A stretch of DNA of 53,252 bases from CAWULT01 sp963923455 (GCA_963923455.1 CAWULT010000018.1:1-53252); one strand, 5' to 3'. Counted from the stretch's first letter, positions 17,276 to 26,953 are shown. Numbers and translations are program-made. The notes: generated by a model not told the origin, from the sequence alone.

Positions 17276-17920
17276 CGCGCGCTGCCGGTCTGCGAGACCC
17301 TGACGGCCGACGAGGCGACGCGCGGCGTCCCGCTCGTCCTGTTGACGCAGGCGGCGCGGCAGGGGGACGCGAAGCGCGCGGCCGACGCGGGCTGCGTCGC
17401 CTACCTCACCAAGCCGGTCCGGCGCATGCAGCTGCGGCGATGTCTGCAGCAGGCCATGAGCCCCGCGGATTCCGTCGAGCGGCCCCTCATCACGCAGCAC
17501 ACGCTCCTCGAGAGGGCCTCGAAGGAGCGGCCACGCGTGCTCGTGGCCGACGACGACCGGACCAACCAGCTCGTGGCCGCGAGGCTGCTCGAGAAGCTGG
17601 GCTGTCGCGTCAGCCTCGCGTCGAACGGGCGGGAGGCGGTCGACGCCCTCTCGGCCGGCACCGGCTATGACCTCGTGTTCATGGACTGTCAGATGCCCGT
17701 GATGGACGGCTTCGCGGCCGCTCGCGAGATCCGTGCGCGGGTGCCGGCGCCGCCGCCGATCGTCGCTCTGACCGCCAGCGCGATGGCCAGCGACCGCGAG
17801 CGATGCCTCGAGGCCGGCATGGATGACCACATGGCCAAGCCGGTGACGGCGCAGGCCTTCACCGCGATGATCGACCGCTGGCTGGGCGATCGCCGGAACG
17901 CGCGTCCGGTCGCCAGCTGA
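17276..17920 (+). pseudogene. 5'-truncated hybrid kinase remnant: partial REC plus full REC domain
   Basis: The frame begins inside a receiver domain. TRGVPLVLLTQAARQGDA and CVAYLTKPVRRMQLRRCL are the second half (switch Thr-region and conserved Lys), without the phosphorylated Asp. A complete receiver follows: RVLVADDDRTNQLVA, the phosphoacceptor region LVFMDCQMPVMDGF, IVALTASAM and MAKPVTAQAF. This is the normal C-terminal layout of hybrid sensor kinases that belong beside YfiR/TonB-receptor genes, such as those a few hundred bp away. The kinase core is missing, so this is a remnant. A TTG at 17342 could start a stand-alone regulator, but no ribosome-binding site supports it. Confidence 0.75.
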
Positions 17921-17966
17921 GGCCTCGCACCCGCGCCGGGCCGCGAGGCGCCTGCCGCCGGCCCGG

Positions 17967-18695
17967 TCACATGAACAGGCCGCCGTTGACGCCGATCGTC
18001 TGGCCGGTGATGTACCCGTTGCCTGCCAGCATCACCGCGACCTCCGCGCATTCGTCGACCTCGCCGAAGCGGCCGATCGGGATCATCTCGGGCTTGACGT
18101 TCGGGTTCGAGACCACCATCTCGGTCGCCACGAGCGCGGGCGCGATCGCGTTGACGGTGATGCCCTCCCTGGCGAGGATCCGCGCATAGCTCTTGGTGGC
18201 CGCGATGACCCCGGCCTTGGCGGCGGCGTAGTGCACGGCCAGCGTGCTGCCGGCCTGGGCCGCCACCGAGGTCAGGTTGATCACGCGTCCCCATTGGCGC
18301 GCGCGCATGCCCGGCAGCACGGCCTGGGTCATCAGGAACACGGACGTCAGGTTCACCTGCACGATGTCGTTCCAGCTCGCCTCCGACATCTGCTCGACGC
18401 CCTCGATCACGAGCCGGCCGGCATTGTTGACGAGGATGTCGATCGGGCCGAGGCGCGACTCGGCGGCGGCGACGAGCGCCCGGACGTCGTCGCTCATCGA
18501 CACGTCGCCGTGCACGACGGCGGCCCGCCGGCCCAGACGCCGGATGTCGTCGGCCGTCGCGGCGGCATCGGTGTCGCGCGCGACGTAGTTCACCGCGACG
18601 TCGCAGCCCGCCGCGGCGAGGCCGAGCGCGATGGCGCGTCCGATACCGCGGCCGCCGCCGGTGACGAGGGCCGTCCTGCCAGTGAGCGTGGTCAT
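17967..18695 (-). CDS. SDR-family NAD(P)-dependent oxidoreductase (FabG-like)
   Basis: This 242-residue classical short-chain dehydrogenase has the cofactor motif TGGGRGIG (12-19), NNAG (90-93), a catalytic Ser in INLTSVAA (about 143), and the Tyr-xxx-Lys pair YAAAK (Tyr156, Lys160). The end TIGVNGGLFM is typical of FabG-like reductases. It would reduce a 3-oxoacyl-ACP or a related ketone, but substrate cannot be read from sequence. It is on the minus strand like the KAS III-type synthase about 3 kb away. An independent lipid or polyketide role is possible. Confidence 0.88.
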   Translation of the reverse strand: MTTLTGRTALVTGGGRGIGRAIALGLAAAGCDVAVNYVARDTDAAATADDIRRLGRRAAVVHGDVSMSDDVRALVAAAESRLGPIDILVNNAGRLVIEGVEQMSEASWNDIVQVNLTSVFLMTQAVLPGMRARQWGRVINLTSVAAQAGSTLAVHYAAAKAGVIAATKSYARILAREGITVNAIAPALVATEMVVSNPNVKPEMIPIGRFGEVDECAEVAVMLAGNGYITGQTIGVNGGLFM

Positions 18696-18743
18696 GCGGG
18701 GTGTCGTCCTCCAGGATCGCCCCCGGATTATGACGCACCTCGA

Positions 18744-19343
18744 TCAGGGCTTCGGCAGCCCCGTCACGCGGGCGAGGCGGAGGAGCTGGGAACTGATCGT
18801 CAGCCGCGCGCGCGCGGCCGCGCCGACATGCACCGTGAAGGCCACGCGGCCGCCGTCGACCGAGAACAGCACGATGCCGCCCTCGTCGAGCAGCCGCGGT
18901 GATTCGCCGACGGTGAGGACGCTGGCACCCTCGAGTTCTCTGAGTGCCTGTGCCACCGGTTCGGGTGAGGCGCCGATGAAGACGATGTGGCTCGATCGCA
19001 GGTCGCGCATGCGGACCGAGCGGCGGACGACACACCTGCGCCCCTTGACGGTCTTGTCGCGCACGAGTTCGTCGAGGGCCGGGCCGAACGGATCCTCACC
19101 GAAGACGCCGATCACGAGGGGGGCATCGGGCGCGGCGAACGCCGCCGCAGGCCATTCCACGAACTTGGCGAAGTTGTACAGGTACGCCGCCTTCACCTGG
19201 TACTCGTCGAGCGCGCGGTCGGCCGCGCGGGCGGCCACGGCCGCGGCGAGGATCGCCGCGCACACCATGGTCGCCAGAGCGAGCCAGCCGGTCGCACGGC
19301 CGTTGGCCGTGCCGCCCGGGAGCCGGAGAGGTCGTCGCGCCAC
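18744..19343 (-). CDS. YfiR family protein
   Basis: This 199-residue protein has an N-terminal hydrophobic signal (about residues 15-38) and then YQVKAAYLYNFAKFVEWPAA, the signature of the YfiR/DUF4154 family. The C-terminal half ASVLTVGESPRLLDEGGIVL and VGAAARARLTISSQLLRLA complete the domain. In Pseudomonas, YfiR is a periplasmic repressor of the diguanylate cyclase YfiN. In many other phyla the family is coded beside a TonB receptor and a hybrid histidine kinase, as here: its stop lies 49 bp from the SDR gene and its start is 5 bp from the receptor's stop. The partner kinase appears as a fragment at 17276. Confidence 0.88.
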   Translation of the reverse strand: MARRPLRLPGGTANGRATGWLALATMVCAAILAAAVAARAADRALDEYQVKAAYLYNFAKFVEWPAAAFAAPDAPLVIGVFGEDPFGPALDELVRDKTVKGRRCVVRRSVRMRDLRSSHIVFIGASPEPVAQALRELEGASVLTVGESPRLLDEGGIVLFSVDGGRVAFTVHVGAAARARLTISSQLLRLARVTGLPKP

Positions 19344-19348
19344 GTTCG

Positions 19349-21403
19349 TCAGAACCGCATGCGTCCCTTGACGCCAATGGTCCGGCCGTCCTGGGGAATC
19401 AGCGTCTGGCGATGCTCCTCCGATCCCGGATCACCGTACTGCGCGCCGAACAGGTTCCACAGGCTGACCGCCACCTCGAGGCGCCCGCCGAGGCGGGGCG
19501 TCGACAGCGTGAGGTTGGTGACGACGTAGCCGCCGGCCCACGAGCCGGCCAGCGTCCGCCGGCCCGAGAGGGCCTGGAGGTCCATCGACGCCAGCAGGCC
19601 GCTGCGGCCGAGCGAGCTGTCGACGGCGGCCTGGAAGACGGAGGTCGGCGAGTTCGTCAGGCGCTCGTCGCCGGCGGGGTCGACGCTGCGTTGCAGCGTC
19701 TGGCTGACGCGCACGCGCAGGTCGCGGCCCCATCGTCCCTCGGCTTCCACCTCGAATCCGTTGGCGTCGACCGACAGCAGGTTCCGGTACACCAGCAGCC
19801 CATCGGCCGGATCCGCGGTCTGGCCGACCAGCCCCTTCAGCCGGTACGTGAAGCCGTTCATCGACAGGCGCCAGTGCGAGCCGAGGTACTGCTCGAGCAC
19901 CAGCTCCGTGGCCTTGATGTCCTCCGGTTGCAGGTCCGGGCTGGCCTTCGTCACGTTCGCCTGCGTCCAGTACAGCTCGTACACCGTCGGCGCGCGGAAG
20001 GCGCTCCCGTACACCGCTTTCAGCGTCGTGCGATCCGCGGGGTTCACGATGACCGCCACCCGCGGCTTGGTGCGGCCGCCGAAGTTCGAATAGCGGTCGT
20101 GGCGCAGGCCCGTCTCGAGCGTGACCGCGCGGCCGAGGTGCCACTCCGTGTCGGCGAAGAGCGACCACATCGACAGGGCACGGCGGTCGTGCAGGCAGTC
20201 GACGTACGGCTCGACGTCGTAGTTCTGCTGCACGAGCCGGGCGTCGCGGCGCAGCTCGGTTCCCACGGTCAGCCGATGCGCGCGGAGGCGCTTCGCCGTG
20301 CGCACCTCGGCGCCCCACCAGGTGCCGCGCGCCAGGTCGTGGTTGAGCGTCGTGGCGCCGTCGGCCTCGTAGGGCGCGAAGGCGTCGTACTCGTAGTGGT
20401 CGCCGTACACCCGGCTCGTCAGCTCCGTGCCGTTCTTCCAGCTGCGCGCGTAGCTGAGGTCGACGTAGCCCTGTGTGTCGATGGTCCGCGTCCGCGGATC
20501 GTTGAAGGCGGCGCCGAACGCGCCGGTCGGCACGTGCTTGCGGCGGACGCCATAGACCGCCCGCAGGTTGAGGCCGCCGCGCGCCAGGTTGACGAGGCCG
20601 TTGCCCCGTGCGGCGCGGTCGGCGTCGAGGGCATGGCCGCTGCCGAGGGTGCCGTCGCGATACTCCGGGTAGAAGAGGTCGGTCACGCCCGCACTGCGAT
20701 ACGCCGAGCCGCCCAGCAGCACCGACGTCCCGCCCTCCGACTGACGCCCGTAGCTGAACGTGGCGCCGCCGGTCTGCTGCCCGCCTCCGCCCACCCACAG
20801 TTCGCCGCCCGGCGCCTGCGCGGCCGACTTCGTGATCACGTTGACGACGCCGAAGAGCGCGCTCGAGCCGTACATGGCCGAGCCCGGGCCACGGATCACT
20901 TCCACCCGATCGACGAGGTCCACGGGAACGGGGAACTCCTGGCCGATCAGCGCGCCGCCGAAGATGCTGTCGTTCAGCCGGTGCCCGTCGACGAGCACGA
21001 GGATGCGGCTGTTGTAGTCGCCGGGCCTGATGAAGCCGCGGGTGCCGACGTAGTGGTAGTTGCGATCGTAGGTGACGTAGAAGCCGCGCACGTTGCGCAG
21101 CACGTCCGCCAGCGTCCGGTACTGATGCCGCTGGATCTCGTCCGCCGTGATGATCGTGACCGACGCCGGTGCGTCGGTGACCCGCTGCCGGTACTTCGAC
21201 GCGCCCACGACGGTTTCGACCTTGACGTTCATCAGATCCTCGAGCGACAGGTCGGCGAGCCCTTGGGCATCGTCCGACTGTGCGCCCGCGGGGGCGGCCC
21301 CCGCCAGGATCCCGGCGACGACCGCCGCCCGGGCCAGCCGTGCGAGCCGCACCCGGGCACCGTGGCTGGGATGTCCTTGCGCCGGTCCGTCCTGCCGCAT
21401 CAC
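19349..21403 (-). CDS. TonB-dependent outer-membrane receptor
   Basis: This 684-residue protein has a signal peptide (VVAGILAGAAPAGAQ) and a plug domain with ETVVGASKYRQRVTDAPASV, ITADEIQRHQYRTLADVLRN, RGFIRPGDYNSRILVLVDGH and VEVIRGPGSAMYGSSALFGV. A 22-strand barrel follows, ending in TIGVKGRMRF. It resembles the YfiR-associated receptors sometimes called vitamin B12/siderophore-like. No periplasmic binding or uptake partner is next to it. Its operon partner downstream is YfiR (5 bp), so it may have a sensory rather than transport role. Substrate is unknown. Confidence 0.92.
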   Translation of the reverse strand: MMRQDGPAQGHPSHGARVRLARLARAAVVAGILAGAAPAGAQSDDAQGLADLSLEDLMNVKVETVVGASKYRQRVTDAPASVTIITADEIQRHQYRTLADVLRNVRGFYVTYDRNYHYVGTRGFIRPGDYNSRILVLVDGHRLNDSIFGGALIGQEFPVPVDLVDRVEVIRGPGSAMYGSSALFGVVNVITKSAAQAPGGELWVGGGGQQTGGATFSYGRQSEGGTSVLLGGSAYRSAGVTDLFYPEYRDGTLGSGHALDADRAARGNGLVNLARGGLNLRAVYGVRRKHVPTGAFGAAFNDPRTRTIDTQGYVDLSYARSWKNGTELTSRVYGDHYEYDAFAPYEADGATTLNHDLARGTWWGAEVRTAKRLRAHRLTVGTELRRDARLVQQNYDVEPYVDCLHDRRALSMWSLFADTEWHLGRAVTLETGLRHDRYSNFGGRTKPRVAVIVNPADRTTLKAVYGSAFRAPTVYELYWTQANVTKASPDLQPEDIKATELVLEQYLGSHWRLSMNGFTYRLKGLVGQTADPADGLLVYRNLLSVDANGFEVEAEGRWGRDLRVRVSQTLQRSVDPAGDERLTNSPTSVFQAAVDSSLGRSGLLASMDLQALSGRRTLAGSWAGGYVVTNLTLSTPRLGGRLEVAVSLWNLFGAQYGDPGSEEHRQTLIPQDGRTIGVKGRMRF

Positions 21404-21550
21404 GTCTCCTCACGGGCGGCCCACGCCGTCCACGCTCGTGCCTGCCCGCGCCGGCGCGCCGCGACGCGGGGGTGCACGGGCGTGGCCACAGCTGGCGCCA
21501 CCCCTGGGAGTAATCGGTATTGGCGAGGAGAAATGAAGCCGTGCCCGGGT

Positions 21551-22675
21551 TCAGCGCATCTCGACGAGACGCGCCGACGTCAGGCCGGCGGCCGAACGCT
21601 GGCGCGAACCCGCCTTGCGGGTGCGGATGGCGGTCACCAGCTCCAGGGCCGACGCCTCGCACGGCGGCAGCTCGGCATCGGAGTGGCCGATGGGCGTGAC
21701 CCGGTCGCCCCACCGCACCAGGTGCGCACACACCGTCAGGCCCGCGCCGAAGGCCGGCATGAGGATCAGCGCGTTCGGTGCCACCCGGCCTTCTTCCAGC
21801 GCCTCGACGAGGGCCACCGGTACGGTGGCGGCACTCATGTTGCCGTAGCGCTGCACGGTCAGCATCGTGCGGTCCGCCGGGACGCCAGTGCGGGTCACGA
21901 CGGCGTCGATGATGCGGAGGTTCGCCTGGTGGGGCACGACCAGGTCCACCTGAGCCGGAGCGACGTGGCACTTGGCGAGCACGGCGGCGCTCGCCTGCGT
22001 CATGCCCTGGACGGCGTGGCGGAAGATCTCCTGGCCCTCGAAGTCCCACTGCGTGTCGCCGAACACGATGTCCCGGTTCGCGTACGCGCACCCCATGCCG
22101 CGGACCCGCAGGGTGTGCCGGGCTTCGGCGAGACAGCCCAGCTGCTCGCCGAGTACGCCGGCCTCGCGGTCGGACGCCTCGAGCACGACGGCGGCGCACC
22201 CGTCGCCGAACAGGACCGCGACGTTGCGGTTGTCCCAGTCCATGTACGGCGAGATGAGTTCGACGCCGATCACGAGGGCGCGCCGCACGGCCCCCGTACG
22301 AATCATCGCGCTCGCCGTGGACAGGCCGTACAGGAAGCTCGTGCAGGCCGTGTTGACGTCCATGGCCGCGGCGTGCCCCGCACCGATCGCGAGCTGGACC
22401 CCCGACGCGGAGTTGGGCACCTGTTCGTCGTTGCTGCAGCTCCCGTAGACGATGAGGTCCAGCGCCGAGGCCTCGATGCCGGCACAGGCCAGGGCGCGCC
22501 GGGCCGCCACGGTGGCCATCTCGATCGCAGAGGCGTGCGAGATCCGCCGTTCCTTCATGCCCGTCCGCGTCACGATCCACTCGTCGGTCGTGTCGAGGAA
22601 GGTGGAGAGATCGGCGTTGGTCAGGACAGCCGGAGGCATGCACTTGCCCCAGCCGGTGATGGCGGCGTATGTCAT
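21551..22675 (-). CDS. 3-oxoacyl-ACP synthase III (KAS III) family protein
   Basis: This 374-residue thiolase-fold enzyme has the full KAS III triad: Cys111 in DVNTACTSFLYG, His249 in VVPHQANLRI and Asn279 in QRYGNMSAA. FabH normally joins acetyl-CoA to malonyl-ACP to start fatty-acid synthesis. At about 374 residues it is longer than FabH (about 320), because of the C-terminal tail ALELVTAIRTRKAGSRQRSA. That leaves room for a specialised role such as a secondary starter enzyme. The ATG at 22675 is chosen because GAGGT precedes it by five bases; the frame to 22708 adds a leader without family resemblance. Confidence 0.87.
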   Translation of the reverse strand: MTYAAITGWGKCMPPAVLTNADLSTFLDTTDEWIVTRTGMKERRISHASAIEMATVAARRALACAGIEASALDLIVYGSCSNDEQVPNSASGVQLAIGAGHAAAMDVNTACTSFLYGLSTASAMIRTGAVRRALVIGVELISPYMDWDNRNVAVLFGDGCAAVVLEASDREAGVLGEQLGCLAEARHTLRVRGMGCAYANRDIVFGDTQWDFEGQEIFRHAVQGMTQASAAVLAKCHVAPAQVDLVVPHQANLRIIDAVVTRTGVPADRTMLTVQRYGNMSAATVPVALVEALEEGRVAPNALILMPAFGAGLTVCAHLVRWGDRVTPIGHSDAELPPCEASALELVTAIRTRKAGSRQRSAAGLTSARLVEMR

Positions 22676-22725
22676 GGTGGACCTCGCGGGCGCGTCGAGC
22701 GAGCCCATGCATTATGGACCGCGAC

Positions 22726-22819
22726 GGCCGGCGAGGGGGGCAGCCGCGCGCCCCTGGATCGGGCGGCTCAGGGGCGCGCGCGGCCGGTCACGGGTGCACG
22801 GCTGCCCCCCTCGCCGGCC
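22726..22819. repeat. Nested perfect inverted repeat (94 bp)
   Basis: The outer arms ggccggcgaggggggcagcc plus one more base (22726-22746) and their exact complement (22799-22819) are perfect over 21 bp. Inside lies a second perfect 12-bp hairpin, cgcgcgcccctg at 22745-22756 with caggggcgcgcg at 22769-22780. The element starts about 50 bp upstream of the KAS III start. Its size and structure suggest a REP/MITE-like palindromic element or a very stable RNA hairpin. Confidence 0.8.
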
Positions 22820-23522
22820 ATCGCACCGGCCCGCGCGGTGGCTGTGCCCGTCGCGACCGGCCCGTCGAGCACGTCGATCGGTGTCCGAATCGAGCGCGGC
22901 GCCGGGCGCAGGGGTGTCACCGCCACGCCTGGTTCCCGGTCGCATCGTTCGCGGCCCTGAGCGACACGATGCCGGGCACGCGGGCCGCGCCGGCGTGGGT
23001 GGTGACTCTCCCATTGCCCCGGGTGACCCCCACCCGCGAGGGCAGCAGACCCGGCTTCGACGTCAGCGCGAGGGTCGCGGCGAGCAGCACGATCCGCGCG
23101 GCGATCGCGGCCCACCGGCGGGCTGTCGTGGTCGAACACGTTCTCTCTTCGGCTCGTGATGTCACGGACGCTCCTGTGGGTTCGAGGTGCAACTTCCTGG
23201 AGCAAGGGGCGGACCACTCGGTACGCGACGCGCAAGGCTCATGTTGCCTATGGCTTGCCGGGTCATGACGAATGTGTGATCGGAGGTGCCTGTTCCGTAA
23301 CGGCACGCCGGCGCCGTTCACGCTGGCCGCCGGCGTTTGCCGAGGGCGTCCATCTTCAAGCGAATCAGCGATCTTGGGCCGGCTGACGCCGCGGCTCGGG
23401 ACGATGTTCTGTTTTGGGCCTCGTGCTGATCCGGAACACGGTCCGAACCGGTCCCGGGGGGAGCCGGGCGACGGCGCCCCGTCCGCGGCTCTGCCCGCGC
23501 GCGGCATGCGCGCCGGGGCGTG
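22820..23522. other. 700-bp region without a supported gene
   Basis: Frames on both strands lack family resemblance. The best is a minus frame whose end contains a hydrophobic run (IVLLAATLALTSKPGLLPS at about 23085-23145), which could belong to a small secreted peptide but has no good start. It lies between the palindrome and the stop of the GGDEF-EAL gene. Confidence 0.4.
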
Positions 23523-26006
23523 TCAGTGGACCGTCGACGGGGCCGGAGGAGCCGGCGGGACGGCGGCGGCTGGCTTGAAGCCCAGGCGTTCCTGCGGCCC
23601 CAGCCCCAGCTGTTTCTGTGCGCGAAGCTGGCTGCCGGCCATGAACGCCTCGGCGCCCGCGGGCGGCAGCGGGCCCGAGAAGAAGTAGCCCTGCGCGCTC
23701 GCGCAGCCGAGCCGCGCGAGTTCCCGCAGTTGGGCCTCGGTTTCGACGCCCTCGGCGATGACGGGCGTGCCCAGCGTGTGGGCCAGGGCCAGCACGCTCT
23801 CGACGATGGCCGGACGGTCGGCGCGGAGGAGGGTGCTGACGAACGCGCGATCGAGCTTCAGCGCGTCGACGGGCAGGCGGTGCAGGTGGCTCAGCGACGA
23901 GAAGCCGGTGCCGAAGTCGTCGAGGTAGATCTTCACGCCGAACGCCCGCAGTTCCTGGAGCACGGCCACGACGAGTTCGGCCTCGCGCAGCAGTGCCGTC
24001 TCGGTGATCTCGAGATGCAGCGCCCGCGGCTCGATGCCGGCGGCACCCACGGCCTGCCGCACCACGTCGACGAAGCCAGGCCGTACGAGCTGGTGCGCGG
24101 AGACGTTCACCGTCACGTGCTCGATCGTGCTGCCCGGCCGGCGCCGCCGCCACTCGGCGAACTGCGCGCAGACGGTGTGCAGCACCCACGAGCCGAGCGG
24201 TTCGATCAGGCCCAGTTCCTCGGCCACGGGGATGAAGTCGGCCGGGTTGACCTCCGTGCCGCCCCGGTGCCAGCGGATGAGCGCCTCGAAGCCCACCGAA
24301 TCGCCGGTACCGAGCGACACGATCGGCTGGTAGCTGAGCGTCAGCTCCCGCTGCTCGACCGCCCGCCGCAGATCGTTCTCGAAGCCGAGCTTGTCGATCA
24401 CCTGGGCGTGCAGCGCCGCGTCGAACACCTCGTACCGCGCGCGGCCTCCTTCCTTCGCGCGGTACATCGCGATGTCCGCGTCGCGCATGATGTCGTCGGC
24501 GGAGCGGTGGTCCGGACGGTTCAGCGCGATCCCGATGCTCGCCGACACGGCCACCTCCCGCGCACCCAGCTCGATCGGAATCCGCATCTCACGCTGGATG
24601 CGCTCGGCCATGGCCACGGCCTCGTCGAGGCCGGAGACGTCCTGCAGCAGCACGGTGAACTCGTCGCCGCCCATGCGCGCCAGCGTGTCCCCGGGGCGCA
24701 GGCAGCCCTGCAGGCGGCGGACGGCGGTCCTGAGCAGCTCGTCGCCGGCCTGATGGCCCAGGCTGTCGTTGATCACCTTGAAGCGGTCGATGTCGATGAA
24801 CATCACCGCGCAGCGGCCGCGGCCCGCCGCGTTCAGGCCCGCGATCGTCCCGTCCACCTGCTCGACGAACAGCTTCCGGTTCGGCAGCCCCGTCAGCGTG
24901 TCGTGGAGAGCCGCGTGGCGCAGCGCGCCCTCGGCCCGGACGCGCTCGGTCACGTCGTTCCAGAACAGCGTGGTGCCGCCCGCATACGGAAACGCCCGCA
25001 CCTGGAACACGCGCGCCGCGTCGCCGCGCCGGAGCCGCAGGTCGTCGAGCGTCTGCGCGGTGCCGGTCGTCACGGTCTGCTGGATCAGCGCCTCGAGCCG
25101 GCCGCTCGCTGGTCCGCCGATGACCGACAGCAGCGGCCGCCCCAGTGCGGAGGCGCGCGCGCAGCCGGCCATCCGCTCGAGCGCGTCGTTCCACAGGGTG
25201 ACCTGCCCGTCGCGGTCGATGACGGCCATGCCCTCGCTGAGCGACTCGATGATCTCGCGATGGCGATGCTCGTACTCCAGCCGGCTCGCGTAGGCGGCGT
25301 AGCCCTGGTACGTGAGGTACAACGGCAGCGCCGCGAGCGGGAGCAGCAGCCAGTGCCCGGACTGCGCCAGCGCCAGCCCTGCGGCCGTCACGGTGGCGCC
25401 CACGAAGTAGTTCGGGCCACTCCACAGGAAGGCCTCCCGCCACACCCGCAGCGGCGCCTGGGCCGTCGACGTCGAGACGGCCAGCGCGACGAGGCCGCTG
25501 TTGACGAGGAAGTAGACGAGCGCGGCTGCCGCGACCGGCGCCATGGCGCCGGGGAACGTCAGGCGCCCGAAGGTGCCGCCAACGGTGATGTAGGCCAGCC
25601 CGGTGGCCTCGATCGTGATCACGAAGCACGCGACGTTGAAGAGCGTCCGGTGCAGCGAACTGTGGCGTGTGCCGCCGAGCAGCGACTGGCTCGTGGCGCC
25701 GGCGGCCGCCACGATGATCGTGGGGTGCGGGCCGAGCAGCAGCAGAGAGAGGAAGTCGACGAAGAACGACGCCGATAGATTCGCGCGGCCGGCCGGGAGC
25801 CGCATGTTGAAGCGCGACACCACGCACGCCGTGGCCAGCAACGCGACGAACGTCGTCGCGTGGGTGCCGCCGGGCCAGGCGGCATGCGAGGCCAGCAGGC
25901 CCGTTGCGAGCACGACCGTGCCGCCGACGAACACCCGTGCAACCGCCGGAAGGCGGCTGAACTGTTCGCGTCGACGGTCGGGCTGCATGAGCGTCGCGTA
26001 ACGCAA
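23523..26006 (-). CDS. Membrane-bound PAS-GGDEF-EAL protein (cyclic di-GMP turnover)
   Basis: This 827-residue protein has seven or so transmembrane helices at about 20-245, followed by a PAS domain at about 250-365 (VIDRDGQVTLWNDALERMAG). Next comes GGDEF at about 370-530 with LTGLPNRKLFV and an intact ARMGGDEFTVLL. EAL follows at about 535-780 with an intact GFEALIRWH, ITETALL, DDFGTGFSSLSHL, IAEGVET and GYFFSGPLP. Both catalytic motifs are intact, so it could make and degrade cyclic di-GMP, with one activity usually regulatory. An in-frame Met 18 bases downstream (25988) is an alternative start. It stands alone, divergent from the secreted protein gene at 26204. Confidence 0.92.
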   Translation of the reverse strand: MRYATLMQPDRRREQFSRLPAVARVFVGGTVVLATGLLASHAAWPGGTHATTFVALLATACVVSRFNMRLPAGRANLSASFFVDFLSLLLLGPHPTIIVAAAGATSQSLLGGTRHSSLHRTLFNVACFVITIEATGLAYITVGGTFGRLTFPGAMAPVAAAALVYFLVNSGLVALAVSTSTAQAPLRVWREAFLWSGPNYFVGATVTAAGLALAQSGHWLLLPLAALPLYLTYQGYAAYASRLEYEHRHREIIESLSEGMAVIDRDGQVTLWNDALERMAGCARASALGRPLLSVIGGPASGRLEALIQQTVTTGTAQTLDDLRLRRGDAARVFQVRAFPYAGGTTLFWNDVTERVRAEGALRHAALHDTLTGLPNRKLFVEQVDGTIAGLNAAGRGRCAVMFIDIDRFKVINDSLGHQAGDELLRTAVRRLQGCLRPGDTLARMGGDEFTVLLQDVSGLDEAVAMAERIQREMRIPIELGAREVAVSASIGIALNRPDHRSADDIMRDADIAMYRAKEGGRARYEVFDAALHAQVIDKLGFENDLRRAVEQRELTLSYQPIVSLGTGDSVGFEALIRWHRGGTEVNPADFIPVAEELGLIEPLGSWVLHTVCAQFAEWRRRRPGSTIEHVTVNVSAHQLVRPGFVDVVRQAVGAAGIEPRALHLEITETALLREAELVVAVLQELRAFGVKIYLDDFGTGFSSLSHLHRLPVDALKLDRAFVSTLLRADRPAIVESVLALAHTLGTPVIAEGVETEAQLRELARLGCASAQGYFFSGPLPPAGAEAFMAGSQLRAQKQLGLGPQERLGFKPAAAVPPAPPAPSTVH

Positions 26007-26203
26007 GAGCCGGGCCGCCGGTCGTGGGTGGCGATCGGCGTGCAGGCACGGGCGGTGGCGTATGCTGTCAGTCAGCGCCCGGGCGCCGTCCGGAGTGCCG
26101 TTTCGGGACAGTCACCAGAAGTCGTACCGCTTCTGGAACACCAGCGGGCGCCCGTCGCGCCCGTACGCCAGCCAGGCCGTCCGACCCTTCAGGAGGAACC
26201 GCC

Positions 26204-26953
26204 ATGACGATTCGCGCCATGCTCGCCGCTGGCTTCGGCGGTGCATTTCTGGCCGCTGCCGGACTCACCGGCGCCACGCTCGCCGCGCAGCAGGCACCGA
26301 ACCCCCGGCAACAGCCGGATGCGATGGTGCACATCTACGCGCCCGAGCAGCACGACCTCTACGACGGCCACTTCGTGATCTCGGCCGGGCGCATCTACAT
26401 GGTGGGGGGCCTCAACGACCCCGAGGGCTGGGATCACCTCGACAACGAGGCGAAGACCCTGCGGCCGGCCCAGGGCACCGCGGAGATCGACGTCGACGAG
26501 ATCCGCAATACCGGCACCTTCGTGGCCACGCTGAAGGTGCCGGAGGGCGACCTGGTCATCACCCTCGATCGCTGGAACGAGTTCAGCCCCTGCCAGAACG
26601 GCGGCATCGTCGCCTACATCCACGAGCACGGCACCGATTCGGGCTGCGGTGACGCCAACTGGCCCAAGACCGTGGTGTTTCTCGCCGGCTGGGGATTCGG
26701 GCACGCCACGCTCAATGGCAGGCCGCTGTACGACGGTTACGAGATGCACTTCATGGTGACGCAGGGCCTGCGCGACCGGCGGACGCTGCGCGTCGCCTAT
26801 CCGCTCGCGGGCAAGAAGCAGCCCGCCGGCGAGACGAACCCTGCCACGCAGCAGATCGACTTCTACATCCGCAGCCCGCAGCAGAACGCCAGGAACAAGC
26901 CGAACCGGCAGGTCTTCGCCCACTTCTTCGGCATGGAAGTCACCTGGAAGTGA
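26204..26953 (+). CDS. Secreted protein of unknown function
   Basis: This 249-residue protein begins with a signal peptide (MTIRAMLAAGFGGAFLAAAG, cleaved near AAQQA). The mature part is a soluble beta-rich domain with GHFVISAGRIYMVGG, EIDVDEIRNTGTFVATL and FSPCQNGGIVAYIHEH, and two Cys pairs possible (Cys in FSPCQ and DSGCGD). It has a strong ribosome-binding site (aggagg six bases before the ATG at 26204). No family was recognised. The gene stands between two divergently arranged genes and seems to be monocistronic. Confidence 0.7.
   Translation: MTIRAMLAAGFGGAFLAAAGLTGATLAAQQAPNPRQQPDAMVHIYAPEQHDLYDGHFVISAGRIYMVGGLNDPEGWDHLDNEAKTLRPAQGTAEIDVDEIRNTGTFVATLKVPEGDLVITLDRWNEFSPCQNGGIVAYIHEHGTDSGCGDANWPKTVVFLAGWGFGHATLNGRPLYDGYEMHFMVTQGLRDRRTLRVAYPLAGKKQPAGETNPATQQIDFYIRSPQQNARNKPNRQVFAHFFGMEVTWK

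Noticed and set aside
19412..22960. Long plus frame opposite the TonB receptor and KAS III genes
   Set aside because: No domains and antisense composition. The minus-strand genes have full catalytic and plug motifs.
22917..23507. Minus frame of ~196 codons between the palindrome and the GGDEF-EAL gene
   Set aside because: Only a short hydrophobic segment looks protein-like. There is no start with a ribosome-binding site and no family.
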